From Erysipelotrichaceae bacterium (lineage in GTDB: Bacteria > Bacillota_I > Bacilli_A > Erysipelotrichales > Erysipelotrichaceae), in the NCBI GenBank assembly GCA_016302195.1, contig JAEDOA010000001.1, positions 1-48,207 of the forward strand: a DNA stretch of 48,207 nt. Reading direction: 5' to 3'. How positions within the stretch are numbered: position 1 is the first letter of the stretch; the number at the start of each line of letters is the position of its first letter. This document shows, in pieces, positions 31,849 through 39,659 of this stretch. The translations under genes were made by a program, and so were the position numbers. The notes beneath the pieces are model-generated. The model did no database searches. It was not told where the DNA came from and saw only the letters and a list, made by a program, of their open reading frames with translations.

Positions 31849-33186
31849 ATGATTAGCTCAACAGTGTATAATTTGAAACACAAGGATGGATTAAATCAAA
31901 GAGTTCAGCAGGTTACTTTTGATAGTTTAAATGAAATAGAATTTTTAAAACCAGCTTATAATCCTGATTCTTTTGATGCGGTTTGTAATCTTTATGAGCA
32001 GTTTTTTATCCAAAAATATGATTTTATTTGCGGATGGATATTAATCTATACTCTTATAGATGATTTGTTTATACCTGATAATATGTTTGAATGTGATGGT
32101 ATGACTTTTTTTGATCGACTATCTTGCGTTAACTATCATTTTAAAAAGAATATTAAACTCAAAAATAATAAACTGGTATTTTTAAACAAAGAAACACAGC
32201 AGATTTTTAACTATTTAAAACAAAATAATAAACTGCACATAGTTAAAGGGAAAAGAAATAAACTGACTTTTTTACCGGTGAGCAAAAATTTCGGATATTT
32301 ATCCCAATATCAGAATAATTATCAACTATTAGTTAACAGTAATTTTTTTGTTATGCTGCATTTTGATTGTGACAGTTTTTTTGATAGTGTTTCAACCCCA
32401 GTTGGACTAATGGTAAAAAATGGTAAAATAATCGCTCCAAATATGTATGATAGAGAGTGCTTAATTGTCAGAGATAATAAGGTAACTATCGAAACTATAA
32501 GGTTGAGTCAATTGAAAATAGAAATAGATGGTATTACATATCAGGATAATGTTAATTGTCAATTGTATCAGCGAGGAAAAAATCGTCGAAGCAAAAAAGG
32601 CGGGTTTGATATTGTAGTTGTTAATGATAGGGTATTAGCTTTCAAAAAGAATGGTAATTGCGAGATTCCTGAAAGCGGCTTTGTTATTAAGATAGAAAAG
32701 GAAATTAGTATAAAAGATTATAGTGTTAAATATCGTGGTTTGGAAGATGTATCTTTTGGCTTATCGGTTGGCAATAGCACAATTGTAAATGGAAAAGTAA
32801 CTGATAAGTTTATTTCACCATTTTATAATATGTTTAGTCCAATTAAAAAAGCCTTTGTTCCTGCAGTGTATCCACTTAATTTTAAGAAGGATAGAGCTCC
32901 AAGAATAGTATTAGGGGCAGACAAAGATAATAAAGCAATGTTATTGTGGTTTGAAGGAGCCGGTAAGTTTGGCTATGACCGAAATAAAGATAGCTCTGGA
33001 GCATCTTTAAAAGAGGTTGGTGAAATATGTCAAAGATTACAAATGTATAATGGAATCAATTTGGATGGTGGTGGTTCAGCCCAAATAATATTTAACAGAC
33101 AACGTCAATTAATGATATCTGACCGAAATAATAATACCTTTCAACAACAAGAAAGGGCAGTTCCAACCGCCCTAGTAATTAAATAG
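31849..33186 (+). CDS. Phosphodiester glycosidase (NAGPA)-family protein
   Basis: 445 residues. The C-terminal 200 residues carry the family pattern: SVGNSTIVNGKV, LGADKDNKAMLLWFEG and the signature YNGINLDGGGSAQIIFN near 397-413, ending in RAVPTALVIK. The N-terminal 300 residues have no motif I recognise and no signal peptide. Most bacterial relatives are exported, so a cytoplasmic member is unusual. It lies 4 bp after adenosine deaminase, so it is probably co-transcribed. Its stop lies 1 bp from the stop of the convergent ABC exporter. Confidence 0.78.
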   Translation: MISSTVYNLKHKDGLNQRVQQVTFDSLNEIEFLKPAYNPDSFDAVCNLYEQFFIQKYDFICGWILIYTLIDDLFIPDNMFECDGMTFFDRLSCVNYHFKKNIKLKNNKLVFLNKETQQIFNYLKQNNKLHIVKGKRNKLTFLPVSKNFGYLSQYQNNYQLLVNSNFFVMLHFDCDSFFDSVSTPVGLMVKNGKIIAPNMYDRECLIVRDNKVTIETIRLSQLKIEIDGITYQDNVNCQLYQRGKNRRSKKGGFDIVVVNDRVLAFKKNGNCEIPESGFVIKIEKEISIKDYSVKYRGLEDVSFGLSVGNSTIVNGKVTDKFISPFYNMFSPIKKAFVPAVYPLNFKKDRAPRIVLGADKDNKAMLLWFEGAGKFGYDRNKDSSGASLKEVGEICQRLQMYNGINLDGGGSAQIIFNRQRQLMISDRNNNTFQQQERAVPTALVIK

Positions 33187-33187
33187 C

Positions 33188-35017
33188 TTATTTGTTATTT
33201 TCCATTTCCAATACTTTTCTAAATTGTGTTTCATATAATTGTTTGTAGACACCATTTTTATCTAAAAGTTGTTGATGATGACCTTGCTCGACAATAGTTC
33301 CATTTGAAACAACAAGTATTTTATCTGCCTTTAAAATTGTTGACAATCTATGAGCGATAACGATGCAGGTTCTATTTTTCATTACTTTTTCCAAAGAATC
33401 CTGGATAAGATTTTCGCTGATTGAGTCTAAAGCACTGGTGGCTTCATCTAGAATAAGAATCTTTGGATTTTTTAAGATAACTCTGGCAAGAGAAATACGC
33501 TGTTTTTCCCCACCAGATAATTTTAATCCTCTATTTCCTACTTGACTATTATATCCATCGGCAAATGAGCTAATTGTATCATGGATATTTGCGATCTTGC
33601 AGGCTTGAATCAGTTCGTCCATAGTAGCATCTTCTTTAGCGAATAATAAGTTTTCCTTAATTGTTCCATTGAAGAGATAAGCTTCCTGACAAACCATTCC
33701 GATGTTATCCCTTAGGTAAGCTATATCGATGTTTCTTATATCGATACCATTAATTGTTATGCAGCCTTCATTCACATCGTAAAATCGCTCTAATAAATTC
33801 ACAATTGTGCTTTTACCACAACCAGATGGACCAACAATAGCATATGTTTTTGAACAAGGTACCTCAAAAGAAATATCTTTTAGTAAGGGTACATCTTTTA
33901 AGTATTGGAAGTTGACTTTATCGAACCTTATAGTAGTTGTGCTAAAATCAGGCTTTAGAGGATTGGCGCAATTTTTTATAGTGCTTTGCATATCCAAATA
34001 GGAGAATATCCTAGTAAATAAGGCAATCGATCTAGTAAAATCGACTGATATATTTAATAATGATTCTACGGGTCTATATAACCTGTTAATCATAGTTACT
34101 GAAGCTGTTATTGTTCCAACTGTTAAAGTAGAATTAGCTTTGACGATAATTAAATAGCCGCCAGCTAGATATATTAGCAAAGGCCCTAAATTGGTAAATA
34201 TACCCATTGCCACCTTAAACCATTTACCTGCTCTTGATTCCTTGATAGATAGTTTGGTGACCTCTTTATTAACTGCGATAAATTGCTGATTCTTTTTTTC
34301 CTGCTGGTTGAATAGCTTAACTAGCAGAGAACCACTTGGAGAGAGAGTTTCATTAATAATTTCGTTAAGCTGGTCTGCTTTTTGCTGGGATTGGCTTAAA
34401 TACTTCCAGCGATTCTTTCCTGCTGTTTTGGTTGGCAGCACTAATAAAGGAATAACGACAATTCCTACAATGGCGAGCTGCCAATCAATAGAAAATAAAG
34501 CGAAAATTGTTGTAACTACAGTGCAAATATTTGAAATAAAGCTGGTTAAGGTTTGAGAAATAACGGTTGAAACCCCTGAGATATCACTATTCATTCTAGT
34601 AATGATTTCACCTTGTTTTTCACTGTTAAAGAAGCTGACAGGCATCGTTTGTAAGTGAGCAAACATCTCGTTTTTCATGTCGAATACTATTTTTGCGGAA
34701 ATCCAGCTATTGATATAGCTTTCAAGTACGGCAATAACTTGAGAGAAAGTTAAAGCTACAATAGCTAAAATAGATAATTTTACTAGTAAACTGAAATTTT
34801 TACCTAATATAGCTACATCTATTATTTTTCCAGTAATGATAGATGGCAGTAAACCGCAAATAGCAGAAATTACAATGATGATAAACACCAATAACAATTG
34901 AAACCAGTAGGGCTTTAAATAACTGAAAATCCTTAATATCAGTTTTTTTGTTATTTTTGGCTTATTATTACGTTCTTGTTCAGTTAAATAGTTTTTTGGA
35001 CCAGGTAGTCTTGCCAT
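33188..35017 (-). CDS. ABC exporter (fused membrane and ATPase half-transporter)
   Basis: 609 residues from the ATG at 35017 (MARLPGPKNYL), chosen because AGGTGA precedes it and relatives start with this segment. Six membrane helices occupy about 40-330. The ATPase has GPSGCGKSTIVN, Q-loop in GMVCQEAYLF, signature LSGGEKQRISLARVIL, ILDEATSALD and the His loop IVIAHRLST. It is an MsbA/LmrA/MdlB-type exporter, acting as a homodimer or with an unlinked partner. The mRNA has a structured leader with a terminator (35045-35069), so expression may be controlled by attenuation. Confidence 0.9.
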   Translation of the reverse strand: MARLPGPKNYLTEQERNNKPKITKKLILRIFSYLKPYWFQLLLVFIIIVISAICGLLPSIITGKIIDVAILGKNFSLLVKLSILAIVALTFSQVIAVLESYINSWISAKIVFDMKNEMFAHLQTMPVSFFNSEKQGEIITRMNSDISGVSTVISQTLTSFISNICTVVTTIFALFSIDWQLAIVGIVVIPLLVLPTKTAGKNRWKYLSQSQQKADQLNEIINETLSPSGSLLVKLFNQQEKKNQQFIAVNKEVTKLSIKESRAGKWFKVAMGIFTNLGPLLIYLAGGYLIIVKANSTLTVGTITASVTMINRLYRPVESLLNISVDFTRSIALFTRIFSYLDMQSTIKNCANPLKPDFSTTTIRFDKVNFQYLKDVPLLKDISFEVPCSKTYAIVGPSGCGKSTIVNLLERFYDVNEGCITINGIDIRNIDIAYLRDNIGMVCQEAYLFNGTIKENLLFAKEDATMDELIQACKIANIHDTISSFADGYNSQVGNRGLKLSGGEKQRISLARVILKNPKILILDEATSALDSISENLIQDSLEKVMKNRTCIVIAHRLSTILKADKILVVSNGTIVEQGHHQQLLDKNGVYKQLYETQFRKVLEMENNK

Positions 35018-35044
35018 AGTATATTCACCTTTCATTAAATATTG

Positions 35045-35069
35045 ATAAAAAAGCACCAACTATGGTGCT
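35045..35069 (-). terminator. Terminator in the leader of the ABC exporter (minus strand)
   Basis: On the minus strand AGCACC pairs with GGTGCT (35052-35057 with 35064-35069), then six Ts (35052-35047). It lies between the minus promoter at 35172-35199 and the exporter start, so it is either an attenuator or the end of a small RNA. Confidence 0.7.
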
Positions 35070-35166
35070 GCTTTGATATTATCGTGGGCCAAGTGTATTT
35101 TTAGCCATTCCACATATCGATTCAGCTTTCAAGTAAAAATCTAAGCCTTACAACATCATAATTCAC
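35047..35166 (-). ncRNA. Candidate leader RNA or small RNA upstream of the ABC exporter
   Basis: About 120 nt between a good minus-strand promoter and a terminator, without an open reading frame. Internal pairing is visible (GTG...GGC with GCC...CAC, and GCTT with AAGC). The layout promoter - structured RNA - terminator - ribosome site - gene is that of a riboswitch or attenuator. I do not recognise the class. Confidence 0.4.
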
Positions 35167-35171
35167 ATTTT

Positions 35172-35199
35172 ATTTTATCATATAATCATTTTGTATCAA
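35172..35199 (-). promoter_or_regulatory. Promoter of the ABC exporter leader
   Basis: On the minus strand: -35 TTGATA (35199-35194), 16-bp spacer, extended -10 TGA-TAAAAT (35180-35172). Confidence 0.6.
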
Positions 35200-35595
35200 A
35201 TATTTCATAATTGATAATCGGAAGTTACAGGTTATCTTTTGTATAATGAATTTAAGGACATAATATATTAGTTAATAAATTTGATGAATATTAGTATGAG
35301 TAGAAGAATTTTAGCTAACGCAAATCTTATCTTATAGCAGGAAAAAAACTGATAAAAAAAGTATATTATTGTTTATCCAGTATCAAAAAGAAGGATCAAT
35401 TCTCCAAAGCATACTCTTATACATGTAAATCATCAATAAATGGATATCTGCGTAAAAATAACTATGTAATATTATTCTGAAGATGAATTTCTAATTTTAG
35501 GCTTTTTAGTTGAAAAATAATAAGAAAGGTTATTTAATAATTATAGAAGGGAAAAGTAACATAACTCACTTATTGTTACCTGTAGTATTAAAAGA
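35200..35595. other. Long A+T-rich intergenic stretch
   Basis: I see no gene on either strand. It holds -10-like A+T sequence (for example TATAAT near 35240) and an imperfect inverted repeat GTAACATAAC/TTATTGTTAC (about 35556-35579) just before the rhodanese gene. Confidence 0.4.
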
Positions 35596-35967
35596 ATGAA
35601 AAAAATTTTAACTGTTTTGCTTGGCTTATCTTTATTTGGTTGTAGTAGTAAAGCAAACTATCACCAAATAGATGGACAAAGAGCATTAGATATGATGAAT
35701 AATGAAACTGATTATATTATTATTGATGTTAGGACAGAAAGCGAATATCAGCAAGGCCATATTAAAAACGCGATCAATATTCCAAATGAAACAATTGATG
35801 AAAGCGTTAGTGAAATATTAACGGATAAGGATCAGCTGCTTTTAGTCTATTGCCGTTCTGGAAATAGAAGTAAACAAGCAAGTGAAAAACTGGCAAAGCT
35901 TGGTTATAGTAATATTTATGAGTTTGGGGGAATATCAGATTTTCCAGGAGAAATAGTAAACCAGTAA
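35596..35967 (+). CDS. Rhodanese-like lipoprotein
   Basis: 123 residues. MKKILTVLLGLSLFGCSSK is a lipoprotein signal with lipobox LFGC. The rhodanese domain reads IIIDVRTESEYQQGHIKNAINIPN, and the active-site loop LLLVYCRSGNRSKQA carries the catalytic Cys. As a surface-anchored single-domain rhodanese it may handle sulfur or disulfide chemistry outside the membrane. No good ribosome site is visible before the ATG; a -10-like TAGTAT lies 7 nt upstream, so a leaderless message is possible. Confidence 0.85.
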   Translation: MKKILTVLLGLSLFGCSSKANYHQIDGQRALDMMNNETDYIIIDVRTESEYQQGHIKNAINIPNETIDESVSEILTDKDQLLLVYCRSGNRSKQASEKLAKLGYSNIYEFGGISDFPGEIVNQ

Positions 35968-35997
35968 AAAGCGTTTTCAAATGAATTACGCTTTTTT
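35966..35997 (+). terminator. Rho-independent terminator
   Basis: AAAAAGCG (35966-35973) pairs with CGCTTTTTT (35989-35997). It ends the rhodanese transcript. Confidence 0.75.
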
Positions 35998-36007
35998 ATT
36001 GGTAGTA

Positions 36008-36042
36008 TTGACAATTGTTATATACTGTTATACACTGTTATA
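36008..36042 (+). promoter_or_regulatory. Promoter and repeated operator of the GntR/ABC operon
   Basis: -35 TTGACA (36008-36013), 17-bp spacer, -10 TACACT (36031-36036). TGTTATA occurs three times at exact 10-bp steps (36016, 36026, 36036), covering the spacer and -10. One helical turn between repeats suits cooperative binding by the YtrA-type regulator encoded next. Confidence 0.65.
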
Positions 36043-36062
36043 GTCAAAGAGGAGATGAGATT

Positions 36063-36452
36063 ATGAAAATAGTAATCAGTAATAGTAGTTCAACACCAAT
36101 ATATCTGCAGATAAAGAATTCTATTATTGAACAGATTTCCAATAATGAACTTTTATTGGATGAACCTCTTCCATCTATTAGAACATTAGCTAGTGAAATT
36201 AAAATAAGTGTAATGACAATAAAGAAAGCATATGAGCAGCTTGAAGCAGAGGGCTATATAGTGACTATACAAGGAAAAGGGTCTTTTGTCACCGCTAAAA
36301 GCAGGGAGCTTTCTTTAGAAAACGCTAAAAAAGAAATAGAGAATCATATCAAAAAGATCGTTTCTTTGGCCAAGAAAAACGATATATCAAAGAAGGATAT
36401 TATCTCAGCGTTAGATATTTATTATGGAGAAAATGAATATGAGTGTGATTAG
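36063..36452 (+). CDS. GntR-family regulator, YtrA subfamily
   Basis: 129 residues from ATG 36063 (MKIVISNSSSTPIYLQIKNS), with GAGGAGATGAG before it; an earlier in-frame TTG at 36015 falls in the promoter. The winged helix contains LPSIRTLASEIKISVMTIKKAYEQLEAEGYI and KGSFV. The short C-terminal tail lacks a ligand domain, the mark of YtrA repressors that control adjacent ABC transporters. It overlaps the ATPase gene. Confidence 0.9.
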   Translation: MKIVISNSSSTPIYLQIKNSIIEQISNNELLLDEPLPSIRTLASEIKISVMTIKKAYEQLEAEGYIVTIQGKGSFVTAKSRELSLENAKKEIENHIKKIVSLAKKNDISKKDIISALDIYYGENEYECD

Positions 36453-37287
36453 TATTGAAAATGTTAAAAAGAATTATCCTAATTTTAGTTTAGGAGAGAT
36501 CAATCTAGAAATAGAGAGTGGTATGATAATTGGATTAATAGGAGAGAATGGTGCAGGAAAAACAACATTACTTAAATTAATCTTAGATATTATTAAACTT
36601 GACAGTGGAAGTATCAAAGTATTTGGCAAGAGTAATAAAGATATGAATGTTAAAAATGATATTGGCGTTGTTATGGATAATATGTTTTATCCTGAAATTC
36701 TAAACAGCAATAATATAGATTCAATAAACAAAAGCTGTTTTGATAACTACGACAGCCAATTATTCTTCAATTATTTGAAGCAGTTCAATATTGATCCAAA
36801 GCAGAACTTGAAAACATTATCAAAGGGAAATAGAAAAAAAGTGGAAATTGCTTCAGCACTGGCCCATAAGCCTAAGCTTCTTATTTTAGATGAACCTACA
36901 AGCGGCTTAGATCCAATAGTTAGAAATGAAGTATTGAGCATTTTTCAAAGCTTTGTTGAAGATGAAAACAGAACAATCGTCTTTTCAACTCATATCACTT
37001 CGGACTTAGAACATGTTGCTGATAAGATAATTTTCATTGATAATGGAAGGGTTTATTTGGATGAATATCGAGATGATATTTTCGATAATTATGGTGTTTT
37101 AAAATGCGATATTGATAAGTTTAATCAAATTGATAAGAAAGATATTGTTTCATATCTTAAAAATCGTTATTTTTATCAAGTGTTAGTGGATGACAAAGAA
37201 AGATGTCAAAAGAAATATCCAGATATGGTAATGGATCAGATTACTTTAGAAGACTTAATGCTTTTGATTATTAAAGGAGAGAAGTAG
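36439..37287 (+). CDS. ABC-2 type transporter ATP-binding protein
   Basis: 282 residues if started at ATG 36439 (MSVISIENVKKNYPNF), for which GGAG at 36426-36429 is well placed; in-frame ATGs at 36424 and 36433 are alternatives. Motifs: LIGENGAGKTTLLK (Walker A), LSKGNRKKVEIASAL (signature), LLILDEPTSGLDP (Walker B), FSTHI (His loop). It energises the permease encoded 1 bp downstream. Such YtrA-linked exporters often respond to cell-envelope stress or peptides. Confidence 0.9.
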   Translation: MSVISIENVKKNYPNFSLGEINLEIESGMIIGLIGENGAGKTTLLKLILDIIKLDSGSIKVFGKSNKDMNVKNDIGVVMDNMFYPEILNSNNIDSINKSCFDNYDSQLFFNYLKQFNIDPKQNLKTLSKGNRKKVEIASALAHKPKLLILDEPTSGLDPIVRNEVLSIFQSFVEDENRTIVFSTHITSDLEHVADKIIFIDNGRVYLDEYRDDIFDNYGVLKCDIDKFNQIDKKDIVSYLKNRYFYQVLVDDKERCQKKYPDMVMDQITLEDLMLLIIKGEK

Positions 37288-37288
37288 A

Positions 37289-37903
37289 ATGCTGGGATTA
37301 ATAAAAAAAGATTTATATTTAATATTGAATAATAGAAACGCGATTGTTATTTATTTAATCATGGTTGGCTTTTTTGCGGTATTTGCGAAAATGGATATCT
37401 CATATATTTTGCCATTCTTCTTTCTTTCAATATTTTTGTCAACTTTTAGTTATGATGAGTACAATAACTTCAATGGATATGTTTGTACAATGCCAAAAGG
37501 AAGAGAATATGTTGTTTTATCAAAATATCTTCTGACAATTATAATATCTCTAATTTTAAGCGTATTTCCTTTATTGTTAAATATCTTGGCATTTAAAACT
37601 AGCCTTGAAGAAAGTCTAACAATAGCCCTTGGTTCATTATTCGGCTTTTATTTGGTAGTTAGTGTTATTTATCCTCTAATGTTTAAATTTGGGGCAGAAA
37701 AGGGCAGGATTGCTTTGATTAGTTGTTTCTTTGCTGTTGGGATTATTTGTTATCTTTTGGTAAACTTTATTGATATGGATAACAACATTTTATCAGATGT
37801 GAGTAGTACTACAGTTTTTATATTGCTTGTTTCTATTACTATATTGATGTTGACGATATCTTATTTTATATCTAAAAATATCTATAGAAATAAACAGTTT
37901 TAA
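37289..37903 (+). CDS. ABC-2 transporter permease
   Basis: 204 residues with six membrane segments. MLGLIKKDLYLILNNRN is the usual cytoplasmic start of this permease family, and SYDEYNNFNGYVCTMPKGREYVV is its first loop. It is the membrane partner of the preceding ATPase. GGAGAGAAG overlaps the ATPase end. Confidence 0.88.
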   Translation: MLGLIKKDLYLILNNRNAIVIYLIMVGFFAVFAKMDISYILPFFFLSIFLSTFSYDEYNNFNGYVCTMPKGREYVVLSKYLLTIIISLILSVFPLLLNILAFKTSLEESLTIALGSLFGFYLVVSVIYPLMFKFGAEKGRIALISCFFAVGIICYLLVNFIDMDNNILSDVSSTTVFILLVSITILMLTISYFISKNIYRNKQF

Positions 37904-37907
37904 CAAT

Positions 37908-37919
37908 TATAATTAATCT
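37908..37919 (+). promoter_or_regulatory. -10 box placed for a leaderless transcript
   Basis: TATAAT (37908-37913) ends 6 nt before the ATG at 37920; no ribosome site is present. No -35 box is evident. Confidence 0.45.
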
Positions 37920-38489
37920 ATGAAAATTAGAGATGCTTCCAAAAATGATTGTCAACAAATTGCTCAAATATACAACTACTATATTGAAAATACAGCAATA
38001 ACATATGAATATGAGAAACTGGACGATAAAGAGATTTATCGTAGAATGTCTTCTATTGTTGAAAAATTCCCTTATTTGGTTTGCTTAGATGGTGAAAATG
38101 TGGTTGGCTATATCTATTGCAAGCAATATATTGAAAGAGAAGCATGCTTGTATTCAGTAGAAGCATCTTTGTATGTCGATCATAACCATATAAAAATGGG
38201 GATAGGGAAAATGCTTTATCAACAGTTAATTAGGCGTCTAGAAAAGATGGGAATAGTTAATTTATATGTTAGTATTAGTTGTTGTGCAAGAAATGATGAA
38301 TACGTTGATGATAATAGCATTAACTTTCACAAGCATCTAGGTTTTAGAGAAGTTGGAACATTTGTTAATTGTGGTTATAAGTTCAATCGCTGGTATAATT
38401 TGTGTTGGATGGAAAAAACTATTTCTGAATACGACCAAATAAAAAAAGAAGTTACAAATTATAATTTAATAAAGGATGAATTTTGTTAA
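37920..38489 (+). CDS. GNAT acetyltransferase (phosphinothricin acetyltransferase-like)
   Basis: 189 residues. MKIRDASKNDCQQIAQIYNYYIENTAITYE is the PAT-type start. SVEASLYVDHNHIKMGIGKMLY is the acetyl-CoA loop (Q/RxxGxG/A variant KMGIGK). FHKHLGFREVGTF is motif B. It probably acetylates an amine toxin or metabolite. The ATG lies 6 nt after a TATAAT, suggesting leaderless translation. The stop lies inside a terminator stem. Confidence 0.82.
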   Translation: MKIRDASKNDCQQIAQIYNYYIENTAITYEYEKLDDKEIYRRMSSIVEKFPYLVCLDGENVVGYIYCKQYIEREACLYSVEASLYVDHNHIKMGIGKMLYQQLIRRLEKMGIVNLYVSISCCARNDEYVDDNSINFHKHLGFREVGTFVNCGYKFNRWYNLCWMEKTISEYDQIKKEVTNYNLIKDEFC

Positions 38490-38505
38490 TGAATTCATCT
38501 TTTTT
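38471..38505 (+). terminator. Terminator overlapping the acetyltransferase stop codon
   Basis: AAGGATGAATT (38472-38482) pairs with AATTCATCTT (38492-38501), then Ts that run into the next promoter. Confidence 0.7.
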
Positions 38506-38513
38506 GATATAAT
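38505..38513 (+). promoter_or_regulatory. Extended -10 promoter of the DUF2804 gene
   Basis: TGA-TATAAT (38505-38513) directly follows the terminator T run. The predicted start is just before the AGGAGA ribosome site. Confidence 0.55.
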
Positions 38514-38533
38514 GTTAACAGGAGAATAAATAT

Positions 38534-39571
38534 ATGACAATACAAAATGAGATAACAAAACAGGCAAGACTGCTGGATGAAAAAGGCCATTTGACTGTTA
38601 GTGGTTGGGCAAGAGACTTATTATTGAAGTATGATAGAAAAGACATAAAGGCAAGATCATATCGGATTAAGGAATGGGATTACTACCTGGTATTAGCAGA
38701 TGATTTTGGCTGTGCCTTTACAATTTCTGATCTATCATATATTGGAATGGTATCGGTAAGCTTTTTGGATTTTAAAAATCTTAAGGACTATACAAAACCA
38801 ATCATCACGATTCTTCCAATGGGAAAATATCAAATGCCATCAACTTCAATAACAGGTGATGTACATTTTGAAAATAAGGATTTGAAACTGGATTTTATCA
38901 ATGAGAATTCTAGAAGAATAATAAGATGTAGCTACAAAAATATTGCTGATAATATAGATTTTTCTTGCGATATATCTTTACAAAAAAATAAGACTGAAAG
39001 CATGGTAATTGCATCAGATTGGAAAGAGAAACCAGATCATTTCTATTATAATCAAAAGATTAATTGTATGGCTGCCAGCGGAACAGTGGTTTTTGGCGAT
39101 AAGACATTACAATTTGATCCTAAAAAGCATTATGGAACCTTAGATTGGGGCAGAGGAGTATGGACTTATGATAACCGTTGGTACTGGTCAAGTGGTAACA
39201 GTAAAATAAACGGTAAGGATTTCGGTTTCAATTTAGGCTATGGTTTTTCCGATCGAAGTAAAGCAAGTGAAAATGTCATAATATATGATGGTAAAATTCA
39301 TAAACTTGATGAAGTAGTATTTAATATCCCTACAAAACAAGGCAAAAAAGACTATATGTCACAATGGACGATAGAAAGCAATGACAATCGTTTTGATTGT
39401 GTATTTACGCCAATACTGGATAGAAGTGATTATACAAAAGTAGGGCCAATTTTAACCGATCAGCACCAAGTATTCGGCAGATTAAATGGCAGGGCAATAT
39501 TGGATGATCAGACAGTAATTGAAATTAAAGATATGCTGATGTTTGCCGAGGATGTTCACAACAAATATTGA
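38534..39571 (+). CDS. DUF2804-family protein
   Basis: 345 residues. EITKQARLLDEKGHLTVSGWARDLLLKYDR and RIKEWDYYLVLADDFGCAFTISDLSY are the family start. YGTLDWGRGVWTYDNRWYWSS near 200 and NLGYGFSDRSKASEN follow. The fold resembles lipocalin-like hydroxyneurosporene synthase relatives; function is unknown. Single gene with its own promoter and bidirectional terminator. Confidence 0.85.
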   Translation: MTIQNEITKQARLLDEKGHLTVSGWARDLLLKYDRKDIKARSYRIKEWDYYLVLADDFGCAFTISDLSYIGMVSVSFLDFKNLKDYTKPIITILPMGKYQMPSTSITGDVHFENKDLKLDFINENSRRIIRCSYKNIADNIDFSCDISLQKNKTESMVIASDWKEKPDHFYYNQKINCMAASGTVVFGDKTLQFDPKKHYGTLDWGRGVWTYDNRWYWSSGNSKINGKDFGFNLGYGFSDRSKASENVIIYDGKIHKLDEVVFNIPTKQGKKDYMSQWTIESNDNRFDCVFTPILDRSDYTKVGPILTDQHQVFGRLNGRAILDDQTVIEIKDMLMFAEDVHNKY

Positions 39572-39607
39572 AATTATTAGTTATTGCTTTTAGCATTTTT
39601 TAAAAAG

Positions 39608-39650
39608 AAAAAGACATCAATTTGATTAGATAATTGATGTCTTTTGTTTT
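39608..39650. terminator. Bidirectional terminator
   Basis: AAGACATCAATT (39611-39622) pairs with AATTGATGTCTT (39632-39643), with T runs on both outer sides (plus: TTTTGTTTT; minus: TTTTTCTTTTT). It serves the DUF2804 gene and the convergent M13 peptidase. Confidence 0.85.
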
Positions 39651-39659
39651 ATCTTGTCT

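Noticed and set aside
33180..33190. Terminator between the phosphodiester glycosidase and ABC exporter genes
   Set aside because: The stops are 1 bp apart and I see no hairpin; transcripts probably overlap.
35966..35979. cre-like AAAAAGCGTTTTCA
   Set aside because: It lacks the leading TG and is fully explained as part of the rhodanese-gene terminator.
36015..36062. Upstream extension of the GntR-family frame to a TTG
   Set aside because: It covers the promoter and the TGTTATA repeats; GAGGAGATGAG precedes the ATG at 36063.
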